NCBI GenBank assembly: GCA_026182355.1
Contig: JAPFBL010000233.1
Location: forward strand, 310,001 to 374,000
DNA length: 64,000 nucleotides
DNA from: Hermatobates lingyangjiaoensis
Lineage: Eukaryota > Arthropoda > Insecta > Hemiptera > Hermatobatidae
Reading direction: 5' to 3'
Positions 30,600-41,766 of the stretch are shown here, piece by piece. The notes beneath the pieces are model-generated. The model was not told the DNA's origin. It saw only the letters and a list, made by a program, of their open reading frames with translations, and made no database searches. Both the position numbers and the translations under genes were made by a program. The number at the start of each line of letters is the position of its first letter. Position 1 is the stretch's first letter.

Positions 30600-31960
30600 T
30601 ATTCAATCAACTACTACAATCAAATTCAATTAACTGATAAAATTAAATTTATATCTAAAAACTATCTTATGCATACATCTTATTTCACCTCAGAAATAAC
30701 TGCTATTTAAAACTCCATCGATTCGTAATGAGTGAAGGCCTCTTACATCATATTTTCCTGGCCAAACAAGACATCCTAATATACAGAAATGAAACATCAA
30801 CACATTTAATTTTTTTTTCTCAAGAGCAGATAAAATTTCTATAATAAGATCTATTCACGCGAGAGAGACAGAGTGAGAGTGTTATAATTCACCAATTAAA
30901 AGGGTCCGGAAAATCCATTCACTAATGGCCCAGAAAAAAAAAATAAAAACAGCGGAATAATACATCCTGAAATTTGGAAATCAATTTCCTGAAATTGGAA
31001 ATGTTTAAGCGCTGAAATTTTAGAATCAATCTATATTCAAGAAAAAACACAACCCATAAGGTGCCAATCACAAGATTATAACTATACATTAAACTTACAA
31101 TAAGCGATTGTAGCCACCAAAAAAGATATTGATATGTGACCTTATCTTAACATAATGCCGATTACAACATGTGTGAGTAATGTTTTTCCGCCCCTCTGTC
31201 TGGCTACAGATCGAGGGTAACTTCAATCGAACTTTGCTCCATTCATCGCATATCTTCGAGGAGATTCATATCTTTCTATATGATGACGAAATTTAGGTAA
31301 ACGAAATTTGGTATTGAGTTTATAGCTTGTTTTTGCTGAGTGAAATATATGATTAAACCAATTAAAAAACTTCTCTTTTTATTCAAAAAATCATTTAAAA
31401 ATAGTTCAATATTTCACAGTGAAATTAGAAATATCTATATATGAAAAACACAGTCTCAAAAATAAAATCAGAAACTGAATAAAATAAATTTTATCATAAA
31501 AATTCAATTGAAACTAGAACGAAAGCTGGAATAGTTCATTTTTCTATATAAAATATTGAACAGTAAAAAATGCCAATTCTATATACTAATTCTTTAATAT
31601 AAGACAGTGAAAGAACACCTAAATGTTTCTTTTATCGAATGATGTTCTGATATTCTCAGTCTTATGTAATATATACTCAATGAAAATAATGTTTATCCAT
31701 CTAGAATATGTAAAAAATGATATGCTATTTCAATATGTCAAAATAATAGCGTTATTACTTTTTTACTATGCAGTTTAGTACAGGAGTAATTTCTAGTCAT
31801 ATCAAATTAGATAAATTAAAACAAATCCTTCTGTTGTTTCCCTAGGTGCATGCATTATCAATTAGCACCTAGCTTTATAACATTTCTTCGAATCCTAATG
31901 ACTTTTTAACATTTAACCTATTATCAATTTTAAAATAATTGAGATAACTTCTTATATATT
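30600..31960. other. AT-rich DNA with a GC-richer patch
   Basis: Around 31185-31280 CCGCCCCTCTGTCTGGCTAC and CATCGCATATCTTCGAGG form a GC-richer patch of unknown nature. Otherwise nothing is recognised. Confidence 0.35.
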
Positions 31961-31963
31961 TAG

Positions 31964-32266
31964 AAAAACGTTTATCATTTGGGGTTGATTATTCATGAGT
32001 GGTACAATGGAATAGAGTGAATTTAGAAACGTTTATCATTTGGGGTTGATTATTCATGAGTGGTACAATGGAATAGAGTGAATTTAGAAACGTTTATCAT
32101 TTGGGGTTGATTATTCATGAGTGGTACAATGGAATAGAGTGAATTTGGAAACGTTTATCATTTGGGGTTGATTATTCATGAGTGGTACAATGGAATAGAG
32201 TGAATTTGGAAACGTTTATCATTTGGGGTTGATTATTTATGAGTGGTACAATGGAATAGAGAGAAT
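31964..32266. repeat. Tandem array, 61-bp unit, 5 copies
   Basis: Unit AAACGTTTATCATTTGGGGT then TGATTATTCATGAGTGGTAC. Starts are spaced exactly 61 bp (31969, 32030, 32091, 32152, 32213). Copies differ at single sites (ATTTAG to ATTTGG from the third repeat). Only the last copy has TTATTTATG. Not coding (61 is not a multiple of 3). Confidence 0.95.
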
Positions 32267-32526
32267 ATCCGTGTTTGTGTTACGTTCATTGAACTATATT
32301 TCCGTCGTGCTATTCAATTGAACGGTTTTAATATTGGAATTTTACAAATATCTACACAGGATTTGCTACCTTCAGTTCATCAACGATCTTATGTACTCTA
32401 TTACGTTTGATAAAAACTGATACTGCCTCTGTTTATTGTAAATCAAAAAAATAAAAAGCCTAATATACCATTAAAAAATGTAATGGTATATTAGTACTTT
32501 CCAATAATCTTTTATCATAATAATCA

Positions 32527-32805
32527 TAATCATAAGAAGAAAGAAAGTGGTGTGAGGCAAGGGCAATGATTATTCATAGGTGAACGAATGGGGACAAAAA
32601 GGTGAATCCTACTCAAAAGGACTGAGGCACCGGCACGAAGTAATGTGCAAACGGTTTCCGTGTCGGGTATTGCCAGGAAATAGGATGTGGTTTTTTAGTG
32701 GGTCGGGACCCCCAACCCCACATACCCTAAGCAAGACGTCTTGCTAAGGGATCTGATGAACAGATTTTTCCACATCCTACGACGAAAAAAAAATAAAAAA
32801 AAATA
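32527..32805 (+). mobile_element. Poly(A)-tailed retroposon, unclassified
   Basis: A GC-richer block (GGACTGAGGCACCGGCACG, GTGGGTCGGGACCCCC, CATACCCTAAGCAAGACG) ends CATCCTACGACG followed by A9 and further A runs. A body with an abrupt A tail fits a SINE or a 5'-truncated LINE. I found no clean target duplication and no tRNA boxes. Confidence 0.5.
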
Positions 32806-32809
32806 ATCT

Positions 32810-33150
32810 TTTATCATTGTCACCATATTTCACCTATTTATTCATGGTTTTCTTTTTTTATTGTTTCTAAAAGTATTTTTTTATTCTTTATTTTGTAATT
32901 CATATATTTTGTTTTATGTTATTCATATATTTAGTTTTCTCTTGAAGATTTACTCTTGAGATGTAAACCTGAAAAAGAACACTAAATGCCGAAAACGCGA
33001 TGTTAGTTTTCATTTTAAACTTACTTTGTGTGGAGACGTAATTTTTGAATTCACTCAATATGAGTAAATATCACACTACAACAGATTGCACAAGTAATGA
33101 ATTTTAATTTTCATTATAACTATACATTTCTTTCTAACTGCCTTCTTATT
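32810..33150. other. AT-rich DNA with a weak core-like sequence
   Basis: TTGAAGATTTACTCTTGAG followed by GTAAACCTGAAA near 32945-32975 has the order of a hammerhead-like core (UUUAC/GUAAA hairpin). Weak. Confidence 0.2.
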
Positions 33151-33154
33151 ACAG

Positions 33155-33217
33155 GAAATACTTCATAAAATGGAATCAATCAGAAAAAACATCGTGAATT
33201 TTCAGACTAAAGGTCAG
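33155..33217 (+). CDS. Candidate 63-nt internal exon
   Basis: A textbook acceptor (TTTCTTTCTAACTGCCTTCTT then ATTACAG, with a CTAAC branch-like site) ends at 33154, and donor GTCAG|GTAAAT follows at 33218. Between them 21 codons are open in phase 0: EILHKMESIRKN-IVNFQTKGQ. Length divisible by three and two good sites make this one of the better exon calls. The family is unknown. Flanks have no other exon within about 1 kb. Confidence 0.5.
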
Positions 33218-33229
33218 GTAAATAACATA

Positions 33230-35555
33230 TAAAAGACTGTTTTTAGTTTTGTAACTCTCAGTTCAGTTATGACTATATAAATTTGTATATCTTATTTGAA
33301 TACAGTTATATAAAAATATATGCGATTCATTTTTATTAAGTTAAAATGAAATTGAAGCGGTTTTTAAAATTTAATTTACATCTTGTTACATAACAAGTAC
33401 TGAGAATAACTCTTCTGTTTGCGGTCGGCTATTGAAGGTGTAAGGGTTTGGTATTTTCAGCAGGGAATTGGTTACACCCAAACAAACTAATTTATATCTC
33501 CCAGGTTTGATTATATTCTATTATTTTATACAATGCTGAAAGAAATTGAAAAGTAAACTTTTTTTTTCATCTACCTTAAACAAGAAGCAAATAAATAATT
33601 TTTTTTTTTTGGATAAACGGAGCATAATTGTACAGATACCCTCTAGCTTTAATAAAATGGAAAATACCGAGTCTTATGTATCATACTTTATTAAATTCAA
33701 AGTTAATATAAAATAAATTTAATTTAAAAATAAGTGATTTTTTTTTAAATTTAATACTTCAAATTTAAATTTCCTACCATATTTTAATACACCATAATTA
33801 ATATTGTATGATTAATTATATTTGTTAAAATCCGACAATTTACTGACCATTCAAACTCAAAATGCCTTTATATGCAGTCCAATAGTAATCTTAGTTTCGT
33901 CAGTTATTGAATTGTTTAATTTTTTTAAATAATATTCAATATTAACTTCCTTTTTTAAATTTGAAGGATGAAAAAGGGCGTTATGTTATATGATATGATT
34001 CGAGAGATTGTTTTATCAAACTGAACACTTGATTAAAAAACAATGACATTTATAGAAACAAAAATAAAACTGGTATGCTATCAAAAATCAAAAACAAAAT
34101 TATAGTTACTACATAAATCATTGAAGCTATGGCAACTAAAAACTCATTTCAGAATAATTGATTATCTCTTCCAATTGTTGGTTTTGTTTACATTGAATAT
34201 GTAATTTTTCAGTCAAAAAATGGAGAAACAAATTATTTAAAGAAATAATAAAACAAATTTGAATTGTTTTAATGTGTTGACATATATTTAAGAACAATAA
34301 TATTCTTAAATGTAAAATTTAATATAGTTGTTTATGTTTTGCAGAGCAAATATTTCGTTTACTATAGAATGTGTTGTTACCAATCTACATGTTAAACTCT
34401 TAGCAAATAATTATGTCACGTATATAGTGTACAGTTTGTTTACAAATCCCCTTTTTTTTGTAATGCTGAATTGTATATATGATATTATTTCGTTCTTTTT
34501 GACATACGGATAATTAATTTTGAGCTAGTTTTGCAGCGACTAAATAAATTTAAACTTTCCTATGGAGTATTTACTGAATACCAATATTTCATGACTTTAC
34601 AACATAAAAATTATAATATAATTATATTGTAATTATTACAATATAATATAGTAACAATAGTATACAATATACTATTATATAATAATATAATATTATTATA
34701 AGGAAAATTACAATATATTTCATGCCCTTACAATATTTAAAATAGTATTGTAGCTAATACAATAAAAATTATAACTATAATGTTCTATCTACAGTATCAT
34801 GTGCTGTCTTAAGTAAATAAATATTCTCATGAGAAGCAATATACACATCAAATGAGAAATTAACTATATCAGCTCTAAAAATTTGAATACATGACGCAAG
34901 AATGTTACTTTAACGTCGTTTCCGTGTACTAATCCAGCACGAGTGTTTGAAATATCAATATGTAATTTATATTATACAAAATATAACAATTTAATTAATT
35001 TTAAAAAATAACTAAGGACTGATAATCATATTCTTATAATAAACCATTTACTACAAATAAATCATATCAGGATAGCTGTGTTGTTACCCATACAGACCTA
35101 TTTTTGCTTTATTTAATCATGTTTGAGATAACTTATTCATAATTATTAATATTTTTTTATATCAAGAGAGTTTGACTTAAATAGTATTATAACATAATCA
35201 ATTTAAATATATGCTACTTCTGAATAGTATTGCTTTAAATTATATTTTCTATTTATAATAGAGATTAAAACCAAAACATTATACATACATGTTGATTGAA
35301 TTAATTTGTTTAATAAATTACCACAATTTAAAGGAGGTTGTCAAACCTAAATTGCTTGGAGGAGCCAATGTAGTAGGGTTATAAATAATGCAACACATTT
35401 TCAAGTAAGAGGTAGGATAATAGAATGAATGCAAGAGGGAAACATTGTACTTGTTGGCAGTTAATTTCCTAAACTATTGAATGTGTTAAAAAGAGTGGAC
35501 TAGAAGTTAATTTTAAGAAACAGATCAATAAATAGACCATTAAAAAACACTGGTT
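33230..35555. other. Very AT-rich DNA, nothing recognised
   Basis: 34600-34760 is an AATATA/TATAAT low-complexity patch. Frames here have no coding character. Confidence 0.5.
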
Positions 35556-35559
35556 ATGG

Positions 35560-35720
35560 TTGGGCGAAGGAAAATTATGATGGAAGCCCTTTCTTGGCTG
35601 CCATTAACGTCAAAAGTGGAATTTATAGCTGAGGGCACAAGGGTGCAAAGTCAACCTACTATATCACTCCAACCGCATTGAATTTTCGAAGTGAAAGCCC
35701 TTAGAAGCCCTTCAGGTTAC
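35560..35720. other. GC-richer island, possible conserved non-coding element
   Basis: GGTTGGGCGAAGGAAAATTA, CTTTCTTGGCTGCCATTAAC and GAAGCCCTTCAGGTTACCGG stand out from AT-rich flanks. No frame is supported. A strong acceptor-like T-run ending CTATTTTAG at about 35812 follows, with only 9 open codons. Confidence 0.25.
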
Positions 35721-35829
35721 CGGATGCTAGAAATTACATAACAACTTTAAGAAAATATAGATCTTTTTAAATATTAACAATTCAATTATGTAATTTTTTT
35801 TTCTATTTTAGAAGGCTGGATCAATGTGA

Positions 35830-36930
35830 GGAGCGTTATTAGAAAATTAAAATACTTTTTAAGATATTTATTTATATCTTTTTTAAGATATAAATAAATA
35901 TCCTAATCACAAAGTTTAAGCAAAATTCCTAATCATATTACATCATAATGCCATATTTACTTTTAAAATATTAAATTTATGTAGCATTGGATGAAATGTG
36001 GTAAAAAGCGTTCATTAGAAAAAGCTATTCTGATTTTTGTATTTTTCAAATATTTTTAATACATAAATATAAAATTTCCTTTAATATCAAAATATCAATT
36101 ATTTTTATATGGATATCCAGTCTGATTAAAAATAAGTTAAAGACTATTTTTTTTAAAAAAAAGAATTTTTTTAATAAAAAAGATGGAACAACATTTCATC
36201 AACTTCAAATTGAAGTCACAATTGAAACCACAAGAACAAAATTAGAAAAAGTGACTATGTTAGTTCTACTAAAATACGTTGTTGTTAATTCTCCCAATAT
36301 TTTTGCTATTGAAAGTTCAGAGACCCCTAATCATATATTTATTAATATCCATTCATCATACTTCTCCTCTGAATAAAGAACGCTTATTTTGGTGGTAATA
36401 GTAAATAAACTGGTAATTTTTGGACCACTAAAAGAATGAATGATTTACTAACTAGTTCTATTTTGAAAGTAGTGATGAAAAGGAGACTGAATACTGCACA
36501 GTCATGAAACATATCTATTACAATAGAGTCTATAGTCAAGTGAAATGGTGGTTACAAAGAAATCATTGATTTTTAGTAAGCAACTTCAATAAAACGTGAA
36601 ACTGTAGTCCTGAAATATTTGATTCGTGATTACAATCAAGGAATCCAAAGCTTTTAGCTGGTTAGGTAGAACATTGCCCTGTTGGAAGTCACGCAAACTG
36701 CTCAACCACAAAGAGTCAGCATTTTCAAAGAGCTTTCATTCACCAAATTCAAAAGAATAATTTCTAAATTTCATTCTATTTTTTCTATTCTAAATTATTT
36801 TCTTAATTTTTTTTTATTGTCAGAAAAATGTGTTACCCTCTATATGAATCCTAGATTAATCTTCCATTTATCACTGTAATTGATAATTTGTTTTATGTAT
36901 CTCGTGTTACATTAATACATCTATGTATTT
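35830..36930. other. AT-rich DNA, nothing recognised
   Basis: Contains a short TTTAAGATAT inverted pair near 35860-35900. Confidence 0.5.
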
Positions 36931-36942
36931 TTATAAGCAATT

Positions 36943-37095
36943 AAATGAAACGGTTCCACGAACTAAATAAACTATATTCAAAAAATGAACACAGAAGAAT
37001 AAAATCACAGAAATCCACTTCTACTTTTTGATGGCTTCTTCATAAGGAAATGAAATCACATTTCTGTGATTTCATTTCTGTGTGTTCTTTTTATG
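36943..37095. repeat. PLE-type fold-back fragment, family H
   Basis: AAATGAAACGGTTCCACGAA, CTAAATAAACTATATTC on the left; TTCTGTGATTTCATTTCTGT and GAATATAGTTTA on the right are inverted to the left part. The core is lost (only TGATGGCTTCTTC remains). Confidence 0.55.
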
Positions 37096-37112
37096 AATAT
37101 AGTTTAAACCTA

Positions 37113-37165
37113 TTTATATGTGTATTTTGGAATCAGGCCTTCATTTATGCATGTTTTGATTAATT
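37113..37165 (-). pseudogene. PLE ORF fragment KTCINEGLIPKYTYK
   Basis: On the minus strand ACATGCATAAATGAAGGCCT continues to ATTCCAAAATACACA, coding TCINEGLIPKYT. It is the same conserved block as 53041-53263 and 62797-63008 and is followed by TATAAATA rather than a long TA tract. Upstream codons are broken. Confidence 0.6.
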
Positions 37166-37251
37166 AGTGGGAATTTAGAGTTTTGCACATTTATTAGTCA
37201 ATTCTTCCACCATCCTCACATGGGTTCTCACCATCCTCACAAAGTACAACA

Positions 37252-37938
37252 AAATTTTAATTTTTTATATATATTGACATGTTTCAGTAAACATCAACCA
37301 TTTTCAAGAATGCATTAATGTAAAATGCACTAAAACATAACAATTTCTAAAAATTTAACAATATCTACAATTAAAATAAGCCGTCATAGAGTATACTTTA
37401 TACATATTCGTCTTATAGGAGGTAACGAAATGGTAGTAGACATGGTGAGGTCATATGGAGGTTCTAGCTAACTTCTACATTCCATGTTAATCACAGAGGG
37501 CATCGTACAGCCTTTCTTTGCATTTTCCTGCCAGGTTTGTCTTCGGATTGCCTTAAAAGAATTTCAGAATGATTGCAAGAAAGTACTTTCATTCTGGAGA
37601 AACAACCTATTATCAACAGTCAGGTTGGAGGATTTACAAGAATTTTGTAATTATCTGAAGGCAGTCTAAAGACAAAGCAGGAGGTGCAAAGAAACCAGTA
37701 CGATGCCTCCGTTATTAACATAGAAAGTGTAAGTAAGCGAGGACCTGCCTGAAACCTGACCATGTCTACTAACATTTGGTAACCTCCCATATGACAAGTG
37801 TGTATAAAATTTACTGTGTGATTGTTTATTTTAATTTTTATATGTTAAATTGTTGTGTTTTTAGTGTAGTATTTTACATTAATGAATGATTGAAAATGGT
37901 TGACTGAGACCGAAACAAGTCAGTATTTACAAATAACA
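37252..37938. mobile_element. Large fold-back with unrelated internal segment, family F
   Basis: The arms are about 37252-37462 and 37745-37938. Outer parts share TTGAAAATGGTTGA near a GAAAC box (GAGACCGAAACAAGTC on the right). Inner parts share GGAGGTAACGAAATGGTAGT on the left with the inverse of ACTAACATTTGGTAACCTCC on the right. About 280 nt between the arms is GC-richer and holds a 61-codon plus-strand frame (37484-37669). Captured sequence or the remains of a longer element are both possible. Confidence 0.65.
37484..37669 (+). CDS. Frame inside the family F fold-back, unidentified
   Basis: 61 codons from ATG to TAA (ITEGIVQPFFAFSCQVCLR, KEFQNDCKKVLSFWRNN, LEDLQEFCNYLKAV). Composition is more protein-like than most frames in the window. 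No domain recognised. It fills the space between the fold-back arms. Confidence 0.25.
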   Translation: MLITEGIVQPFFAFSCQVCLRIALKEFQNDCKKVLSFWRNNLLSTVRLEDLQEFCNYLKAV

Positions 37939-37939
37939 A

Positions 37940-39155
37940 TTTTGGTGAACTTATTCAAATTGTTCCAAATATATGGAGAACCAATGTGAAAAAAGTGGAA
38001 ATTGAATACAAAATGTCAAAAATTTAAAATTGGCCTAATTTTAACAAAACTTTCATATAACAGTTGGTTTAATTGGATTTTTTTCAAATTTATATGTGTT
38101 AAACTTTAATATAACATTAAACAACTGATTTAAAATATGAGTAAAAAAATGTAATTTACATTTTTATTTCTTTGAATCTGGAGAAACAAGAAGACAAATG
38201 TAATACTGTGGAATTCATGTGCTGCAGATAACGTAGCATCAAATCAATTAAGAACTAGGAACTGCATTAGGTCTACCCGCATCTAGAAGAAAGCCGCCGC
38301 TTTCCTAACAGAGTATATCCAGTTGTTAGCTCTTCCAATATTCTCATTATTTTAATATGTTTTTTTTTAGTTTTTTAGTTTTTTTATGACCTAGATCAAT
38401 TTAGTGTAAATATTAAACTTGATATTCAATAAAATAACGAAAAAAACCAAAGAGCGGTCCATAATTTGATAAACCTATCATCTTATGGTGATCTTACTGC
38501 GATTTATTTAAAAAAAAAAATCTCTGAAATTATGATCACAGTCGTAGTTATAGATCATTTTTCCATGTTAGGGTATGTTAGAACAACAGGTAGTGGATGC
38601 CATACTATCAAATCAACCTATATATTCCATAAATTAATTATGAAAGGTGTTCCTGAAAAATTTGCAATAAACAGTACACTGGTACGTCATGTAAACAGAT
38701 CAATACATGAAAGAATAACAATTTGATGTGATAGAACAAACAATAACCCATCTGAAAGACAAAATTGAACTAGCTATAGATATTGATTAGGGATAAGTAA
38801 CATGGTTAAATAGCAATTAATTTGAACAATAACATTTTTAAACCCATCATTGTTGTTGCCAATATTTCATAATCAAAAATATTTCATAATTCAAATAATG
38901 CCCCAAATTTTTTATTTATATGTAACAGAGAAATATCGTAAATATTTTTAATATTTATAAAGAACTGTGACAGTGGTAGATTAAATGCGTTTTATGCTAC
39001 CAATGCATGGCGAGAATTCTAAATGGATTTTTATATTCACCTGTTATTTGAAAATTCATAGTCGATAAAATTCAGATAACTTAGCTCTGTTTGTCTTTAA
39101 TAGCATTTTGATTTTGAGAAATATCATAGCAATAAGCACAGAGAAGTACAATCTT
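37940..39155. other. AT-rich DNA, nothing recognised
   Basis: The 86-codon plus frame at 38466-38726 matches nothing I know and has no splice context. Confidence 0.45.
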
Positions 39156-39159
39156 TTAA

Positions 39160-39587
39160 TTAGAATTAGTAATAATACATTCCGTCATACCTCGTTAAGT
39201 CTCTGAAAAACTCGACCGGTTTCGGGTCCGTCTGGATCCCATCTTCAAAAGCACCTAACTGACTGTGAATGTTGTTTTCCTATAACCTACCTATATATAG
39301 CATCTACATTGTGTAATCAGTGTTGTGTATGTAGTTATTTTTTCTTCCTATTTCTTTAATTGCTATGTTAGGAAAAAACATAGCAATTAAAGAAATAGGA
39401 AAAAAAAATTAACTACACACACAACACTGATGACACAATGTAGATGCTATATATAGGTAGGTTATAGGAAAACAACATTCACAGTCAGTTAGGTGCTTTT
39501 GAAGATGGGATCCAGACGGACCCGAAACCGGTCGACTTTTTCAGAGACTTTACGAGGTATGACGAATGTATTATTACTAATTCTAAT
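39160..39587. repeat. 428-bp near-perfect palindrome, family E, two hammerhead-like cores
   Basis: TTAGAATTAGTAATAATACA on the left pairs with the right end; the arms of about 205 bp meet at a loop near 39371. On each arm reading inward-to-outward: TTTTGAAGAT, hairpin GGGATCC-AGAC-GGACCC (one bulged A), GAAACCGGTCGA. That order is the hammerhead core with TTGAAGA for CTGANGA. Arm-to-arm differences are few, so it formed recently or is kept alike by conversion. Confidence 0.85.
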
Positions 39588-39599
39588 ATTACTAACCTC

Positions 39600-39880
39600 A
39601 GTGGAACTAACCCATTAACCATATTTAATCTTTTAATTATTTAAATTTGTCATTTGAATTTGATATTGACAAATTTTTTTCAGTATATGGGTTTGAAATA
39701 AAATATCATGAATCTCTTCAACTTGCAAGCTGTGTATAAAACTGATTGAATAGAATACGACGACAGTCGGATCGGGTATAGCAATCCTGACAATGCTGAT
39801 TTGTCTATTGTAAACCCAAACATAGCTAACTTTTTTTTAAGTTTATTCAAAAATCAACTCACGACTTTTGAGCTATAGTT
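39600..39880. other. AT-rich DNA, nothing recognised
   Basis: No supported feature. Confidence 0.5.
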
Positions 39881-39888
39881 TAGCAAAT

Positions 39889-40050
39889 CATTCTGAGGTA
39901 AAATTGATAAACAAACAAAAGTCTCCACACAAATGAAGTTTTATTCAACAACAATAACGCGTTTCGAACACTTTGTGTTCATAATTAGGAAGACACCAAG
40001 GATGTGGTGGTGAAAGGTTGGTCCAGTGAAAACAATTTTACCTCAGAATG
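39889..40050. repeat. Small inverted-repeat element, family I
   Basis: CATTCTGAGGTAAAATT (39889-39905) and its exact inverse AATTTTACCTCAGAATG (40034-40050) bound it. On the minus strand inside: CTAATTAT, perfect hairpin GAACAC/GTGTTC with loop AAA, then GAAACGCGTTATTG. This again resembles a PLE hammerhead-like module. Confidence 0.6.
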
Positions 40051-40269
40051 AGTAAATAACATACAATTACGGATTACTCAACTAGTGACTTAGCAAATCA
40101 GTAGCCCGCCATGTTGTTTTTGAACTGTTGATCTAAACTACAATGAAAAGCTGTTCTGACACATTCCTTCAATTAATTACAACATGAGTGTATACAGAAG
40201 TCTACATTATTACAAATGAATCTCCTCTTTACGTAATACATACAAAGCATATAAAGTTTAATCTTATTA

Positions 40270-40840
40270 AAAACTAGCTGACCTACGCGGTGTAGCCCGC
40301 GGAACAATTTAATTCAAACTCAAATAATAAATTACTTATAACGAAAACATTTAAATTTTTTATAGTTTCGTTACATTTAAGCCTTTTTCACATAAGGAAA
40401 ATTAATAGATAATATAAATTATAGATTACGAAAAAAAAGGTATGATAAAAAACTGATTATAAATTTCACACATTTATTTTCAAATGTGTGAACTACTATA
40501 CCTTTACTATATCTTTGTTTATATAGTAATGTATATTATAATCAAAATTACAGCATTAACTTCTTCGAGAAAATTTAAATAAGTTTTCGATATAAAATAT
40601 ACTTTAACTTTTTCCAGTAATGGAAAGAGAAATATATTAGAGGGTGCTTTCTTCCAGGACCCCCACTTTACAAACATAAGACCCTGATCAAAATCAAAAC
40701 ACAGTAGATAGTTTCTCTGAAAAAACTTATATAAGATCCATATATTTCATTCTATCTGAATGGCTCTAGTTTTATTTCTATAGCGAACAAACAGTCAAAC
40801 TTTTTATTTTTATTTTATATGTATTGATGATTGTTGATTG
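40270..40840 (+). mobile_element. Dispersed element with ACTAGCTGACC start
   Basis: It begins AAACTAGCTGACCTACGCGG then TGTAGCCCGCGG, and ends near ATAGCGAACAAACAGTCAAA then CTTTTTATTTTTATT. Elements with such ends (ACTAGCTGACC...GC, and GCGAACAAACAAAC...TTTTATAT) are common in arthropod genomes as RTE-like or SINE-like repeats, from memory. The interior is AT-rich with an inverted pair AAAGGTAT/ATACCTTT (40436-40506). Confidence 0.4.
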
Positions 40841-40849
40841 ATTTCTGAA

Positions 40850-41760
40850 CTCCAATGAGAGTAAAACCCCACTATATACATACACATACTAATTTAAAAA
40901 CTTCAAAACGATGACAATATATTCTCAAATCATACAACTATAAAATCAAATATTTTATAAAGTAGGAAAATAAAAAAAAAGTTATTGGAAATATACGATT
41001 AATCATTAACGTTGCTTATCAGATAGTAAAGGAAAGCCCTAAATAGAAATGTTTTTAACTCCTAGTACTAGGACGATCAATGCAAATGGAGGTATTGCAA
41101 CGAGCAGAAAAAGGTCAAAAACTTCTATTGCCAATATGCATTTTGCACTAAAGGAGTATGAATCGTTTGTGTGTGTGTGTCCGTGTAAGTATGCTGGTTA
41201 TAAAATATAAACCCAGATTTACTGTATGAGAAATAGTCATTTTCTGTTTTTTATAGTTTGATATAAAACGACTGTCGAAAATTTTATTTATTTTTTTTTT
41301 GTAGTAAAATCAAATCTAGCGTAAATCAGTGAACACAAAAGGTCGTTAAAGTAAATAGGTCTCAACTTGAAACTCATAATATTAGGTCTGCTTCATAAAT
41401 TATCTCTAACTACCATCGTACGAAATAAATCATTTTAATAGTTCTGAATATTCAAGCTGCTCCGTTCTTGGTAACCTCATTCAATTGTTTCTAACGTTTT
41501 TTTTCCTAGAGACCGGCATACAGTTAAAAACGTTTATATAACCCTTAACGTCTTTTTTAAGTAATAGAAAAATCTACTTTATAAAAATTAAGTTCTAGAG
41601 CCAGGTCATTAATTGAAATATATTTTCCTCTAACAAATTACATTGAGTAAATAACTCATCTTAGCTTTAACATTTATAACTTTATTATTATATAATAACA
41701 TTTTATCATGGGATTGAATATTAATTATGCTATCACTAAAAAACAGCTTAGTTTTTTGAA
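40850..41760. other. AT-rich DNA, nothing recognised
   Basis: Includes a short GTGTGTGTGT run at 41170. Confidence 0.5.
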
Positions 41761-41766
41761 ATACGT

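Noticed and set aside
31964..32266. CRISPR-like periodic repeats
   Set aside because: The repeats are head-to-tail copies without variable spacers, and the DNA is eukaryotic.
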